From: G963691885 sp963691885
GTDB lineage: Bacteria; Pseudomonadota; Alphaproteobacteria; UBA8366; Aestuariispiraceae
Reading direction: 5' to 3'
NCBI GenBank assembly: GCA_963691885.1
Contig: OY829843.1
Span: 434,001 to 498,000, forward strand
DNA: 64,000 bases
In this document: one piece after another, positions 1 to 8,755 of the stretch
How positions within the stretch are numbered: the stretch's first letter is position 1
Layout: each line of letters opens with the position of its first letter
Program-made: the position numbers and the translations under genes
Notes under the pieces: model-generated
The model's input: the letters and a program-made list of their open reading frames with translations, nothing else
Databases searched by the model: none
What the model was told of the DNA's origin: nothing

Positions 1-1164
1 AACAAGGTTCATATCGCAGCCATCAGAGGGATCGTTCAGGTTCAATGTCGGCGGAGCAACACCCGTTTCCAGCGCCTTGATGGAGAAGATCGCCTCCACT
101 GCGCCGGCAGCGCCAAGCAGATGCCCGATTGCAGATTTGGTCGATGACATCGCGACATTGCCGGCATGGTCACCCAGAAGGCGTTTTACCGCCCCATGTT
201 CAATCTCGTCACCCAACGGTGTCGATGTGCCATGCGCATTGATGTAATCGATTGCGTCAGGGTTCAGCTTCGCGTTTCGCAAAGCCCCTTTCATCGCCCG
301 GAAACCGCCATTCCCGTCGGATGCCGGAGCGGTCAGATGATATGCATCACCGCTCATGCCATAACCCAGAACCTCAGCATAGATCGTGGCACCGCGTTTC
401 TTGGCATGCTCATATTCTTCAAGAATAAGAACGCCAGCGCCCTCGCCCATGACAAAGCCGTCACGGCCTTTGTCCCAGGGTCGCGACGCTTCTTCCGGGG
501 TATCATTGTAACTGGTGGACAATGCGCGGGCGGCAGCAAAACCTGCCATGCCCATCCGGCAAATGGCCGCTTCAGCGCCACCCGCAACCATCACGTCCGC
601 GTCACCCCACATGATGATGCGCGCAGCGTCACCAATCGCATGGGACCCGGTCGCGCAGGCTGTCACCACCGAGTGGTTCGGACCGCGAAACCCGTGCTGA
701 ATGGAAACAAAACCGGATGCGAGATTGATCAGGTTGGCCGGAATAAAGAATGGGCTGAGCCGCCTCGGACCACGATCCGCCACCAGGGTTGTGCCATTGG
801 CAATCCCCTGCAGGCCACCAATACCAGACCCGATCATGACCCCTGTCATGTCGAGGTCTTCTTCTTCCGTCGGTTGCCAGCCGGAATGCTCAACCGCTTC
901 CTGGGCCGCCGCCATCGCAAAAGTGATGAACGTATCCATCTTCTTCTGCTCTTTGCGGTCGATATAATCGTCGGGATTGAAATTCCCTTCAGACGTTTCG
1001 CCAAGCGGAACAACACCGCCAATGCGCGCCGGAAGGTCTTCCACTTCAGGACTTTGAATGCTGGAGATCCCTGACCGACCGGCCGTTAAAGATTCCCATG
1101 CACGGTTGACGCCCACCCCAAGCGGGGTAACGGCACCCATCCCTGTTACAACGACTCGTCTCAC
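1..1164 (-). CDS. fabF: 3-oxoacyl-ACP synthase II (FabF), 3' end missing
   Basis: Condensing enzyme that extends acyl-ACP with malonyl-ACP in type II fatty acid synthesis. It starts with GTG at 1164 (VRRVVVTGMGAVTPLG) and 388 codons lie in the window; the last visible residues are NLNDPSDGCDMNLV, so about 30 C-terminal residues are outside. The nucleophile is Cys170 in VTACATGSHA and the first catalytic histidine is His311 in NAHGTSTPLGD; KSAIGHLLGAAG carries the second. It is the last gene of fabD-fabG-acpP-fabF, 68 bp after acpP. The family assignment is secure; the II (FabF) rather than I (FabB) class rests on context with acpP. Confidence 0.96.
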   Translation of the reverse strand, partial: MRRVVVTGMGAVTPLGVGVNRAWESLTAGRSGISSIQSPEVEDLPARIGGVVPLGETSEGNFNPDDYIDRKEQKKMDTFITFAMAAAQEAVEHSGWQPTEEEDLDMTGVMIGSGIGGLQGIANGTTLVADRGPRRLSPFFIPANLINLASGFVSIQHGFRGPNHSVVTACATGSHAIGDAARIIMWGDADVMVAGGAEAAICRMGMAGFAAARALSTSYNDTPEEASRPWDKGRDGFVMGEGAGVLILEEYEHAKKRGATIYAEVLGYGMSGDAYHLTAPASDGNGGFRAMKGALRNAKLNPDAIDYINAHGTSTPLGDEIEHGAVKRLLGDHAGNVAMSSTKSAIGHLLGAAGAVEAIFSIKALETGVAPPTLNLNDPSDGCDMNLV

Positions 1165-1232
1165 ACCCGTCACCGTTCAGTTAAGTGCATCGGTCGGATC
1201 ATGCCACGGCACAGTCCGACCGTAGATGCGAC

Positions 1233-1469
1233 TTAGCCTGCGTTCTTCTCGATGAAAGAAATCGCGTTTTCGACCGTCAGGATGCTCTCTGCCGCGTCAT
1301 CGGGAATTTCGACACCGAACTCTTCTTCAAAAGCCATCACCAGCTCAACTGTGTCGAGACTGTCAGCACCGAGATCATCAATGAAGCTAGCCTTTTCTTC
1401 GACTTTGGCTTCGTCGACGCCAAGATGTTCAACAACGATCTTCTTTACGCGATCGGCAACGTCGCTCAT
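1233..1469 (-). CDS. acpP: Acyl carrier protein
   Basis: 78-residue acidic carrier protein that holds growing acyl chains on a phosphopantetheine arm. Ser37 in GADSLDTVELVMAFEEEF is the attachment serine. Length and the four-helix pattern are standard. A strong ribosome site (AAGGAAATAGGAT) sits directly before the ATG, as expected for one of the most abundant cell proteins. The 248 bp space between fabG and acpP is large for this operon and probably holds an extra acpP promoter; I could not define its -35/-10 with confidence. Confidence 0.98.
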   Translation of the reverse strand: MSDVADRVKKIVVEHLGVDEAKVEEKASFIDDLGADSLDTVELVMAFEEEFGVEIPDDAAESILTVENAISFIEKNAG

Positions 1470-1717
1470 ATCCTATTTCCTTCATTCCGCGGCGGAACTG
1501 TTACTGTCCGCTGTTGTGTTATTCCTGATCCCGGACCCAGATGGGACCGAAACATTTTAATTCAATGGGTCCGATACCTGTGTCGACTGATTCACGGCAG
1601 AAATCAAAGCCATAGTGAACCAGAAATGCACCGCATCCCCCAAGGCGGCGCGTTCGTATCACAGTTACTTCACCCTTACCAGCCCCCGTATGACGCCAAT
1701 TTCGACGAAATCAGGGG

Positions 1718-2455
1718 TTAGATCATGGCCATACCGCCATTAATGTGGAGGGTTTGTCCTGTAACGTAAGATGCCTCTTCCGAACAGAGATAGACGACAC
1801 CGGCTGCAATATCACCCGGTGTACCCATCCGCCCCAGCGGTATGGAACCCAAAAGTTTCTCGTGCTGCCCTTCATCCAGGGCATCCGTCATGGCGGTTTC
1901 GATAAAGCCGGGAGCCAGTGAATTCACTGTTATACCGCGACTGGCAAGTTCCTGGGCCAGGGATTTGGACATGCCAATCATGCCTGCCTTTGAGGCCGCG
2001 TAATTCGCCTGACCGGGGTTTCCTGTAACACCCACAATTGACGTGATGCCCACAATGCGGCCCCAGCGGCGCTTCATCATCCCCCGCATAACCGCCTTCG
2101 ACAGCATAAAGGCGGCCTTCAGGTTCACATCCATAACAATGTCCCAATCCTCACCTTTCAGGCGCATGGCAAGATTGTCGCGGGTCAAGCCGGCATTATT
2201 GACCAGAATATCAATGCCACCCGCCGCAGCCTCGGCATCTTTTACCAGGCGGTCAATTTCACCCTCTTCGCCCAGATTGGCAGCAACCACGTGAGCGCGT
2301 TCACCCAGTTCTGCCGCCAGCGCTGACAGCGCCTCGGCCCGTGTTCCGGTCAAAACCACTGTCGCCCCCTGACCATGCAGGGCTTTGGCAATTTCATTGC
2401 CCAATCCACCAGACGCACCGGTCACAAGCGCCACTTTACCGCTTAAATCAAACAT
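1718..2455 (-). CDS. fabG: 3-oxoacyl-ACP reductase
   Basis: NADPH-dependent short-chain reductase that converts 3-oxoacyl-ACP to 3-hydroxyacyl-ACP. The 245 residues show the nucleotide loop TGASGGLG at 12-19, NNAG at 86-89 and the catalytic Ser139, Tyr152 and Lys156. The C-terminus TGQTLHINGGMAMI is typical of FabG. It lies 58 bp after fabD and upstream of acpP, which separates it from the other SDR genes in this window that have no fatty-acid context. Confidence 0.96.
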   Translation of the reverse strand: MFDLSGKVALVTGASGGLGNEIAKALHGQGATVVLTGTRAEALSALAAELGERAHVVAANLGEEGEIDRLVKDAEAAAGGIDILVNNAGLTRDNLAMRLKGEDWDIVMDVNLKAAFMLSKAVMRGMMKRRWGRIVGITSIVGVTGNPGQANYAASKAGMIGMSKSLAQELASRGITVNSLAPGFIETAMTDALDEGQHEKLLGSIPLGRMGTPGDIAAGVVYLCSEEASYVTGQTLHINGGMAMI

Positions 2456-2513
2456 TGTGTTGCCACTCCCATTTTCACGTTTTGGCCATACCGGGCCCGC
2501 GTTGGATCATTTT

Positions 2514-3455
2514 TCAAAGAGAACTCAGAAATGCCTCAATGTCAGCGGGCCCATTCAGGGCAGTTCCGCTCATTTCCCCATCAATCCGCTTTGTCATACC
2601 GCTCAGGACCTTGCCGGCACCAACCTCAACCGTCAGATCAACATCATGTTCCTTCATGGCCAACACCGACTCCCTCCAGCGAACGCGGCCGCAGACCTGC
2701 TCTACAAGCAAACGGCGGATTTCATCCGGTGACGTCACCATAGAGGCCGTGACATTTGCGATCAGAGGCACCGACGGGGCAGTAATTTCAACATCGGCCA
2801 GCGCCTTTTCCATGACATCAGCCGCGGGCTGCATCTTCGCACAGTGGAATGGCGCGGATACAGGCAGCGGAAGCGCCCTCTTGGCCCCGGCCCCCTTCGC
2901 CAGACCGATGGCCCGCTCAATCGCGGCCGAAGCACCACTTAATACAATCTGACCCGGCGCATTGTCATTGGCTGCGGTGCAAACCTCCCCTTCGGCGGCG
3001 GCCTCTGCCAGCGCTTCTGCCTGGGGCAGATCCAGGCCGAGTACTGCGGCCATCGCCCCTTCACCAACCGGAACCGCAGCCTGCATTGATTGTCCGCGCA
3101 GTTTCAGAAGACGCGCGGCGTCACCCAGTTCAAAAGACCGCGCAGCAGCAAGGGCCGTATATTCCCCAAGGGAATGCCCGGCAACCAGACTCGCCATTTC
3201 CGACAGGCTGCGCCCGCTTTCGGTTTCCAGCACACGGATGGCGGCCATACTTACCGCCATCAGGGCCGGTTGCGCGTTTTCGGTCAGGGTAAGTTCTTCA
3301 ATCGGGCCCTCCTTGATCAGGCGGGAAAGGCTTTGGCCGAGCGCGTCATCCACTTCCTCAAAGACTTCGCGGGCGGCCGCGAAGGCGTCGCTCAGTTCAA
3401 CACCCATTCCAACCGCCTGAGACCCCTGACCGGGAAAAACAAAGGCTCTCGCCAT
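2514..3455 (-). CDS. fabD: Malonyl-CoA:ACP transacylase
   Basis: Loads malonyl groups from CoA onto acyl carrier protein, supplying FabF. The 313-residue protein has GQGSQ at 9-13, the nucleophile Ser95 in GHSLGEYTAL and the partner His204 in SAPFHCAKM, all intact. It is the first gene of the fab operon; the 262 bp upstream is shared with a divergent secreted-protein gene. Confidence 0.97.
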   Translation of the reverse strand: MARAFVFPGQGSQAVGMGVELSDAFAAAREVFEEVDDALGQSLSRLIKEGPIEELTLTENAQPALMAVSMAAIRVLETESGRSLSEMASLVAGHSLGEYTALAAARSFELGDAARLLKLRGQSMQAAVPVGEGAMAAVLGLDLPQAEALAEAAAEGEVCTAANDNAPGQIVLSGASAAIERAIGLAKGAGAKRALPLPVSAPFHCAKMQPAADVMEKALADVEITAPSVPLIANVTASMVTSPDEIRRLLVEQVCGRVRWRESVLAMKEHDVDLTVEVGAGKVLSGMTKRIDGEMSGTALNGPADIEAFLSSL

Positions 3456-3611
3456 GAGAAATTCCTCTTCTATTTTTCATCACTTTTGCGGACGCGACGA
3501 AATTCTGCGCCCGGAAGTGGTTGGTTTTCGACCGCGTCACCGCAATTGGCAAGGCATATCGCAGGTCAATCGCAATAATACCCGCAGTTTTTCCGGCATT
3601 AATAAAGTACT

Positions 3612-3617
3612 TATAAT
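3612..3617 (+). promoter_or_regulatory. Candidate -10 box for the secreted Cache-like protein
   Basis: A perfect TATAAT in an AT-rich stretch of the divergent fabD intergenic region, about 100 bp before the ATG at 3718. No good -35 is visible at 16-18 bp (ttttcc is the best), so this is a weak call based on the -10 alone. Confidence 0.3.
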
Positions 3618-3717
3618 CTCTAAATTAAGTTTTCTCTCAGAGCAGGGTGGTATCCTGACACCAAAAAGCAACACAAGAATTTGTCGCGCTGAGCGAACAC
3701 ACTTTGAGGAGACAGCT

Positions 3718-4299
3718 ATGAAAACCAGTTTCAAATCCCTTTGCCTCGTCCTTGTCTTTACGGGTGGCATTTCTGCCGCAGCAGGCGCGAATGATTTTGA
3801 GCCGCAGATCATGGATCTGGTGAATTCAGATGTTAAAGGTTGGCTGTCCGATCCGGCGATCGTCGAAGCGGTAAAAGCACAGAACGGTGCCCATGCAAAC
3901 GTCACAGATGCTGATATCGACGGTATGGACAAAACCTGGCGTGCAGAAGCCAAAGCAGGCGGTGGCGATATGATCACCACGGTGCTCGGAAACGATCTTT
4001 CCAAGTTCCTGGCTGGAAAAAAGGAAGCATGTGGCGGCAAATATTCGGAAATCTTTGTGATGGACAACAAAGGGCTGAATGTCGGTCAAAGCGACGTGAC
4101 CTCTGACTTTATGCAGGGGGATGAGGCGAAATGGCAGAAAACATATTCTGTCGGCCCCGACGCGATCTTCCTGGATGAGGTTGAGTTCGATGACAGTTCA
4201 CAGGCCTTCCAGTCACAGGTTAGCCTGACCGTTGTTGATCCAGCTGACGGCAGCGCAATCGGCGCCATCACACTGGGCGTAAACGTCGAAAATCTGTAA
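3718..4299 (+). CDS. Secreted PDC/Cache-like sensor-domain protein
   Basis: 193 residues starting with a cleavable signal peptide (MKTSFKSLCLVLVFTGGIS, probable cut after AAAGA). The ATG at 3718 is preceded by GAGGAGA, so it is preferred over upstream in-frame starts. The middle and C-terminal part (EIFVMDNKGLNVGQSDVTSD, then a GDEAKWQKTY segment and IGAITLGVNVENL) resembles the single Cache/PDC fold found in chemoreceptors and histidine kinases, but here there is no membrane anchor or output domain. Function is unknown; a periplasmic ligand-binding partner of a sensor is possible. It is monocistronic, with a terminator right after it. Confidence 0.75.
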   Translation: MKTSFKSLCLVLVFTGGISAAAGANDFEPQIMDLVNSDVKGWLSDPAIVEAVKAQNGAHANVTDADIDGMDKTWRAEAKAGGGDMITTVLGNDLSKFLAGKKEACGGKYSEIFVMDNKGLNVGQSDVTSDFMQGDEAKWQKTYSVGPDAIFLDEVEFDDSSQAFQSQVSLTVVDPADGSAIGAITLGVNVENL

Positions 4300-4319
4300 T
4301 TCCGGCAAGACACTTCACA

Positions 4320-4354
4320 ACGGGGCGTTCCGGGCCATCGGGACGCCCCGTTTT
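4320..4354 (+). terminator. Rho-independent terminator after the Cache-like gene
   Basis: Nine-base perfect stem ACGGGGCGT / ACGCCCCGT (4320-4328 and 4343-4351) with a 14-base loop followed by a T run. It isolates the secreted-protein gene from the ribosomal operon. Confidence 0.85.
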
Positions 4355-4439
4355 GCTGTGATCTTGGCCCTTGCAATCCCTACACGACATCCGTATAAAC
4401 CGCCGTCCTCTGGTCGTTTACGATCAGGGCCAACTCCTT

Positions 4440-4542
4440 GCTGAAGGACATTTACCGAACCATTCGGTGGCGCCTTCAGCTGGATCCAGGCGGCAGCACC
4501 GTATACCGGAGCTTGCGCTCAAGGGTATCGGAAACTGCGCTG
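4440..4542 (+). promoter_or_regulatory. Structured leader of rpsF (possible S6:S18-binding motif)
   Basis: Two hairpins lie in the 5' region of rpsF. The first has an 8-bp outer stem GCTGAAGG/CCTTCAGC (4440-4447, 4473-4480) and an inner stem ACCGAA/TTCGGT (4454-4459, 4463-4468). The second has CAGC/GCTG, CCG/CGG and ATACC/GGTAT between 4494 and 4542. A published rpsF leader motif displays a CCG in a hairpin bulge to bind the S6:S18 complex and repress translation; CCG occurs in both hairpins here. The match to that motif is my inference from memory. Confidence 0.45.
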
Positions 4543-4572
4543 GATCATTAACAAGCCAGAAGGAGAAACAAA

Positions 4573-4995
4573 TTGGCTTTTTATGAAACCGTGATTATTG
4601 CACGGCAGGATGTGTCGTCGGCTCAGGTTGAGGCGATTACAGATCAGTATGTCGAGCAGATTACTGCAAGCGAAGGCAAGGTGAGCCGTCGCGAGTACTG
4701 GGGTCTGAAGAACCTCGCTTATCGGATGCGCAAAAACCGCAAAGGCCATTATGTTCTATTGAACTATGATGCCCAGTCGGAAGTTGTTCAGGAAATGGAG
4801 CGCACGATGCGCCTTTCCGAAGACATCCTGCGGTACATGACCATCCGCACCGAAGATCTTCCCGAAGAAACCAGCGTCTTCATGCAGCGTCGCGACGAGC
4901 GCGGCGGTCGTGAGCGCGGCGAAGAGCGTGGCGGTCGGGATCGTGGTGACCGCGGCTATCGTGCGAACAAATCCGAAGAGGGAGACGCAGAATGA
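4573..4995 (+). CDS. rpsF: 30S ribosomal protein S6
   Basis: Small-subunit protein that binds 16S rRNA as a dimer with S18. The 140 residues begin AFYETVIIARQDVSS after a TTG start at 4573, set by AAGGAGAAACAAA directly upstream; no ATG fits. The core S6 fold ends near residue 105 and is followed by an Arg/Gly/Asp-Glu tail (GGRERGEERGGRDRG), longer than the E. coli protein but common in alphaproteobacteria. The stop overlaps the rpsR ATG by 4 bp. Confidence 0.97.
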   Translation: MAFYETVIIARQDVSSAQVEAITDQYVEQITASEGKVSRREYWGLKNLAYRMRKNRKGHYVLLNYDAQSEVVQEMERTMRLSEDILRYMTIRTEDLPEETSVFMQRRDERGGRERGEERGGRDRGDRGYRANKSEEGDAE

Positions 4996-5234
4996 ACACC
5001 CGTCCTTTCGGTCGGCGGCCGTTTTTCCGTCGCAAGAAGAGTTGCCCTTTCTCCGGCCCGAACGCGCCAGTCATTGACTACAAGGACGTGCGGCTGCTGC
5101 AGCGCTTCCTGTCTGAGCGGGGCAAGATTGTCCCCAGTCGCATCACGGCGGTCAGCGTCAAGAAACAGCGTCAGCTCGCTAAGGCGATCAAACGCGCACG
5201 TTATCTTGGTCTGATCCCCTATGTAATTCAGTAA
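4992..5234 (+). CDS. rpsR: 30S ribosomal protein S18
   Basis: 80-residue basic protein, partner of S6 on the platform of the small subunit. The block from IDYKDVRLLQRFLSERGKI to the end KRARYLGLIPYVIQ is diagnostic. The N-terminus is Arg/Phe rich with a single Cys (KKSCPF). Translation is coupled to rpsF through the ATGA overlap at 4992-4995. Confidence 0.98.
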   Translation: MNTRPFGRRPFFRRKKSCPFSGPNAPVIDYKDVRLLQRFLSERGKIVPSRITAVSVKKQRQLAKAIKRARYLGLIPYVIQ

Positions 5235-5245
5235 GGGGATCTCCG

Positions 5246-5884
5246 ATGCAAATCATTCTACTCGAACGGGTCGAAAAGCTTGGCCAGATGGGCGACACGG
5301 TTAGTGTAAAACCGGGTTACGCCCGTAACTTCCTGCTGCCGAAGGGCAAAGCCCTGCGGGCGACAGCGGAAAATCTGAAACGGTTCGAAGATAACCGTGC
5401 CCAACTTGAAGCTCAAAACCTGGAACGTCGCGGCGAAGCCGAGGCTGTTGCAGAAAAAATGGGCGATCTCAGCGTTGTCATCATCCGTGCTGCTTCCGAA
5501 TCCGGTCAGCTATACGGATCGGTGAATGCACGGGACATCGCAGAAGCTGTAACCGAAGCCGGTTCCACTGTTTCTCGCGGTCAGGTCATCATGGAAAAGC
5601 CGATCAAGACGCTCGGCATTTTCGATTACCGTATCCGTCTGCATCCTGAAGTCACAGTCAGCGTTGCCATCAACGTTGCCCAGTCTCAGGACGAAGCAAT
5701 TGCCCAGGCAGACCGTGTTGCACAGGGTCTGCCCGCTGTCCTCTCTGCCGCTGCTCTTGATCAGCAGGAAGCCGCCGAAATCGCTGCCGAACAGGCTGAC
5801 GCGATTGCAGCCGCTGCTGAAGAAGTTGCCGCTGAAGAAGAGGCAGAAGGCGTAGCTGCAGAAGCGTCAGACGAAACCGCCTGA
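5246..5884 (+). CDS. rplI: 50S ribosomal protein L9
   Basis: Large-subunit protein at the base of the L1 stalk. The N-terminal domain MQIILLERVEKLGQMGD and KPGYARNFLLPKGKA and the long connecting helix are typical. The 212 residues exceed the usual 150 or so because of an Ala/Glu-rich tail after about residue 165 (repeated AAEE-type blocks), an extension common in alphaproteobacterial L9. It follows rpsR by 11 bp with GGGGATCTCCG as ribosome site. Confidence 0.97.
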   Translation: MQIILLERVEKLGQMGDTVSVKPGYARNFLLPKGKALRATAENLKRFEDNRAQLEAQNLERRGEAEAVAEKMGDLSVVIIRAASESGQLYGSVNARDIAEAVTEAGSTVSRGQVIMEKPIKTLGIFDYRIRLHPEVTVSVAINVAQSQDEAIAQADRVAQGLPAVLSAAALDQQEAAEIAAEQADAIAAAAEEVAAEEEAEGVAAEASDETA

Positions 5885-5914
5885 TCGCATTTGCGAATCG
5901 CTTGAGCGTGTTAC

Positions 5915-5946
5915 AACGGCGCGTCGGGAAATCCCGGCGCGCCGTT
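5915..5946 (+). terminator. GC-rich hairpin after rplI
   Basis: Near-perfect stem AACGGCGCG / GGCGCGCCGTT with inner CGGG/CCCG, 31 bp past the L9 stop. There is no T run, so it may be a weak terminator, a pause site or an RNA-stability element. Confidence 0.5.
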
Positions 5947-6011
5947 CGCATTGCAGGTGCTTGGTTTTACACCCGTCCCTTGCGGCTGGAATCTCACCCA
6001 CGATATCCTCT

Positions 6012-6020
6012 TTATCCACA
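6012..6020 (+). promoter_or_regulatory. Consensus DnaA box upstream of dnaB
   Basis: TTATCCACA, the exact R1-type DnaA 9-mer, lies 68 bp before the dnaB start codon. An inverted repeat TCTGTTC/GAACAGA (6035-6041, 6064-6070) lies between it and the gene. A single box suggests transcriptional control by DnaA rather than an origin. Confidence 0.5.
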
Positions 6021-6087
6021 GGCAAGGTTGCTTGTCTGTTCCAATTGTTCGCTTCGACCTGTCGAACAGAGCACGGTACTGTAGGCT

Positions 6088-7614
6088 ATGAACACATCGA
6101 TAGCAGAACCCCTTCGGGCCCTTGATCCCGAAACCGACGAGGCAACTTCATTTCGCGAGCCACCCCATAACCTGGAGGTTGAGGCCGCGCTATTGGGTGC
6201 CATTCTTCGTAACAATCGCAGCTTTGAAGGCGTCAGCGATCTGATCCGGGTGGAATATTTCTATTCGCCCGAACATCAGCATATCTATCTGGCGATCAAA
6301 CAGGTGATCGAACGCGGCCAGATTGCCAACCCGACAACGCTTTCCCACATCGTCAACGCGGATCCTTTGCTGGTTGAGGCTGGCGGTCATCAATATCTTT
6401 TCGATCTTGCGGCCAATGTGGTGGCGATCATCAATGTGAAAGATTATGCAGAAACCATCCGGGATCTGCATATCAAACGCGAATTGATCGGCATGGGCGA
6501 GGATATGGTCAATGACGCCTATGCCCTGAACGACCTGGAAGATACCGCAGAACGCCAGATCGAGCGAACGGAACACCGTCTTTATCAACTGGCGACCACG
6601 GGCGAAGTGGATCGCGGTGTCACCACACTGAAGGACGCGACTTTGTTGGCCGTAGAGGCCGCCGAACTGGCGTTCAAACGGGACTCCCATGTTGTTGGTG
6701 TGACAACGGGTTTCAGCGAGGTTGACCAGATGTTGGGCGGTCTGCACCGGTCTGACCTGCTTATCCTGGCTGGCCGACCATCGATGGGTAAGACCGCCCT
6801 TGCCACCAACCTCGCCTTCAACGCTGCAAAGGCCTATAAATCAACAACGAACGAACATGGTGATACGATAGAGGAAGGGGGAAAGGTTCTCTTCTTCTCT
6901 CTTGAGATGTCAGCGGAGCAACTGGCCGGTCGTATTCTGTCCGAACAATCGGAGATTCCCAGCGACCGGATCCGTCGAGGCGACATCAATATGGAAGAGT
7001 TTGAAAAACTCACCCTGGCCGCTCAAGACCTGTCACGCGCCCCACTCTATATCGATGACACGCCTGCCCTGACGATTACCGGGCTCCGGCAGCGGGCAAG
7101 GCGCGTGAAGCGACAACACGGGCTGCATCTGATCGTCGTTGATTACCTGCAATTGCTGCAAGGGCCACCGGAAAAGAAATCCGACAACAGGGTTCAGGAA
7201 GTGTCCGACATCACCAGGGGTTTGAAGACCCTGGCGAAAGAGCTTGATGTGCCGGTGCTGGCCCTCTCGCAGCTGAGCCGTCAGGTGGAGGCACGCGAAG
7301 ACAAGCGCCCGCAACTCTCAGACCTTCGCGAATCCGGATCGATCGAACAGGACGCCGATGTTGTAACCTTTATCTATCGGCCGGAGTATTATCTTCAGCG
7401 CGAGCACCCTACAGAACGGCCAAACGAGACGCCCGACAAGTTTCAGGAACGGCTTGAACGCCATAATGAGCGGTTGAAGAGTTCCCGAAATATTGCGGAA
7501 GTGATCATCGCGAAACAGAGACACGGCCCGATCGGTACGATTGAGCTGTTCTTTGACGGGAATTATACCCGCTTCTCCGACCTTGATCGTCATCATGACG
7601 ACCAGGGTTTCTGA
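6088..7614 (+). CDS. dnaB: Replicative DNA helicase
   Basis: Hexameric 5'-3' helicase of the replication fork. The 508 residues hold the N-terminal primase-interacting domain (HNLEVEAALLGAILRNN from about residue 27) and the RecA-like motor with Walker A GRPSMGKTA at 229-237 and the Walker B segment LHLIVVDYLQLL. The arginine-finger and DNA-loop regions (ESGSIEQDADVV) are intact and there is no intein. It begins 204 bp after rplI, the usual alphaproteobacterial arrangement. Confidence 0.98.
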   Translation: MNTSIAEPLRALDPETDEATSFREPPHNLEVEAALLGAILRNNRSFEGVSDLIRVEYFYSPEHQHIYLAIKQVIERGQIANPTTLSHIVNADPLLVEAGGHQYLFDLAANVVAIINVKDYAETIRDLHIKRELIGMGEDMVNDAYALNDLEDTAERQIERTEHRLYQLATTGEVDRGVTTLKDATLLAVEAAELAFKRDSHVVGVTTGFSEVDQMLGGLHRSDLLILAGRPSMGKTALATNLAFNAAKAYKSTTNEHGDTIEEGGKVLFFSLEMSAEQLAGRILSEQSEIPSDRIRRGDINMEEFEKLTLAAQDLSRAPLYIDDTPALTITGLRQRARRVKRQHGLHLIVVDYLQLLQGPPEKKSDNRVQEVSDITRGLKTLAKELDVPVLALSQLSRQVEAREDKRPQLSDLRESGSIEQDADVVTFIYRPEYYLQREHPTERPNETPDKFQERLERHNERLKSSRNIAEVIIAKQRHGPIGTIELFFDGNYTRFSDLDRHHDDQGF

Positions 7615-7642
7615 TCCTTTTTTGAGCGCGGAATAGAGCATC

Positions 7643-8755
7643 TTGGAACCGACCGGACCGGATTGGGCGCCAGCAAGATTACTGATCGATCTGGACGCAA
7701 TCGCCTGGAACTATCAGCGGCTCCGGCAAGAGGCCGAGGGTGCCCAGGTGGCCGCAGTGGTCAAAGCCAACGGTTATGGCCTGGGTGTAGAACCCGTCGC
7801 CAAAACCCTGGCGCAGGCGGGGGCCCGGGTTTTTTTCACCGCCCATCTCGGCGAAGCTATCACACTGCGCTCCGTATTGCCGGATCCAGATTTTGAGATA
7901 GGCGTTCTGAACGGTCTGATGCCGGGCGAAGAGCAGGCCTATCTGCAACACAACCTTTTCCCGGTTCTGAACGCCCCCGAGCAGATCGGGCTTTGGCGGG
8001 GTTTTCAGTCGAAAATCGGCACAAAACGATCCGCTGCTTTGCAACTTGATACCGGGATGGCGCGCCTCGGCCTGTCACCTGAAGAGACATCCGTCTTGAT
8101 AGAAAGCCCGGATCACCCAAACGATCTGGATATCCGCTATCTTATGAGCCATATGGCCTGCGCCGATGACCCGGCCCATCCGATCAACAGGCAGCAACTC
8201 GCCCTTTTTGAAGCCGCGAGGAAAATAATTCCTCACAATTTCGCGATGCTTGCGGCCTCCAGTGCCAGTTTTCTGGGTCCCGAATGGCGTGCTGATTTCG
8301 TCCGGCCCGGTGTCGCATTGTTTGGCGGAAGACCGCGCGCAGACGCCCCAAACCCGTTTCGCCCGGTCATCCAATTGAAGGCAAAAATACTGCAGACACG
8401 TGTGATCGACGCGCCCCAAACGGTTGGCTACGGGGCCACATTCACGGCAAGCGGACCGACGCGGGTCGCCACCGTCGCGGTCGGATATGCCGATGGATAT
8501 CTGCGCTCTCTGAGCGGGCGGGCAACCGCCCATATCAATGGGGTCCGCATCCCGATCCTGGGTCGGGTCTCTATGGATGTCACAACGTTTGATGTCTCTC
8601 AGGCACCCAACGCCGTTGCAGGGGACGAGATCGACCTTATCTCCCATGAACACACCATTGACGATCTGGCCGATGAAGGGCAAACGATTGGGTATGAAAT
8701 ACTTACGAGCCTTGGTCAACGATTTAAGCGTGTCTATACGGGGGGTGCCTCTTGA
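7643..8755 (+). CDS. alr: Alanine racemase
   Basis: PLP enzyme that makes D-alanine for peptidoglycan. The 370 residues show the PLP lysine Lys41 in AVVKANGYGLG and the second catalytic base Tyr263 in VGYGATF; RPGVALFGG and GRVSMD are further family signatures. The start is TTG at 7643, just after the dnaB stop; the ribosome site is poor, so the exact start is uncertain by a few codons. The stop overlaps the mlaE start, indicating one transcript. Confidence 0.95.
   Translation: MEPTGPDWAPARLLIDLDAIAWNYQRLRQEAEGAQVAAVVKANGYGLGVEPVAKTLAQAGARVFFTAHLGEAITLRSVLPDPDFEIGVLNGLMPGEEQAYLQHNLFPVLNAPEQIGLWRGFQSKIGTKRSAALQLDTGMARLGLSPEETSVLIESPDHPNDLDIRYLMSHMACADDPAHPINRQQLALFEAARKIIPHNFAMLAASSASFLGPEWRADFVRPGVALFGGRPRADAPNPFRPVIQLKAKILQTRVIDAPQTVGYGATFTASGPTRVATVAVGYADGYLRSLSGRATAHINGVRIPILGRVSMDVTTFDVSQAPNAVAGDEIDLISHEHTIDDLADEGQTIGYEILTSLGQRFKRVYTGGAS

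Noticed and set aside
6035..6070. SOS (LexA) box before dnaB
   Set aside because: GTTC repeats are present but spaced 5 bp apart, not the 7 bp required by the alphaproteobacterial GTTC-N7-GTTC box.
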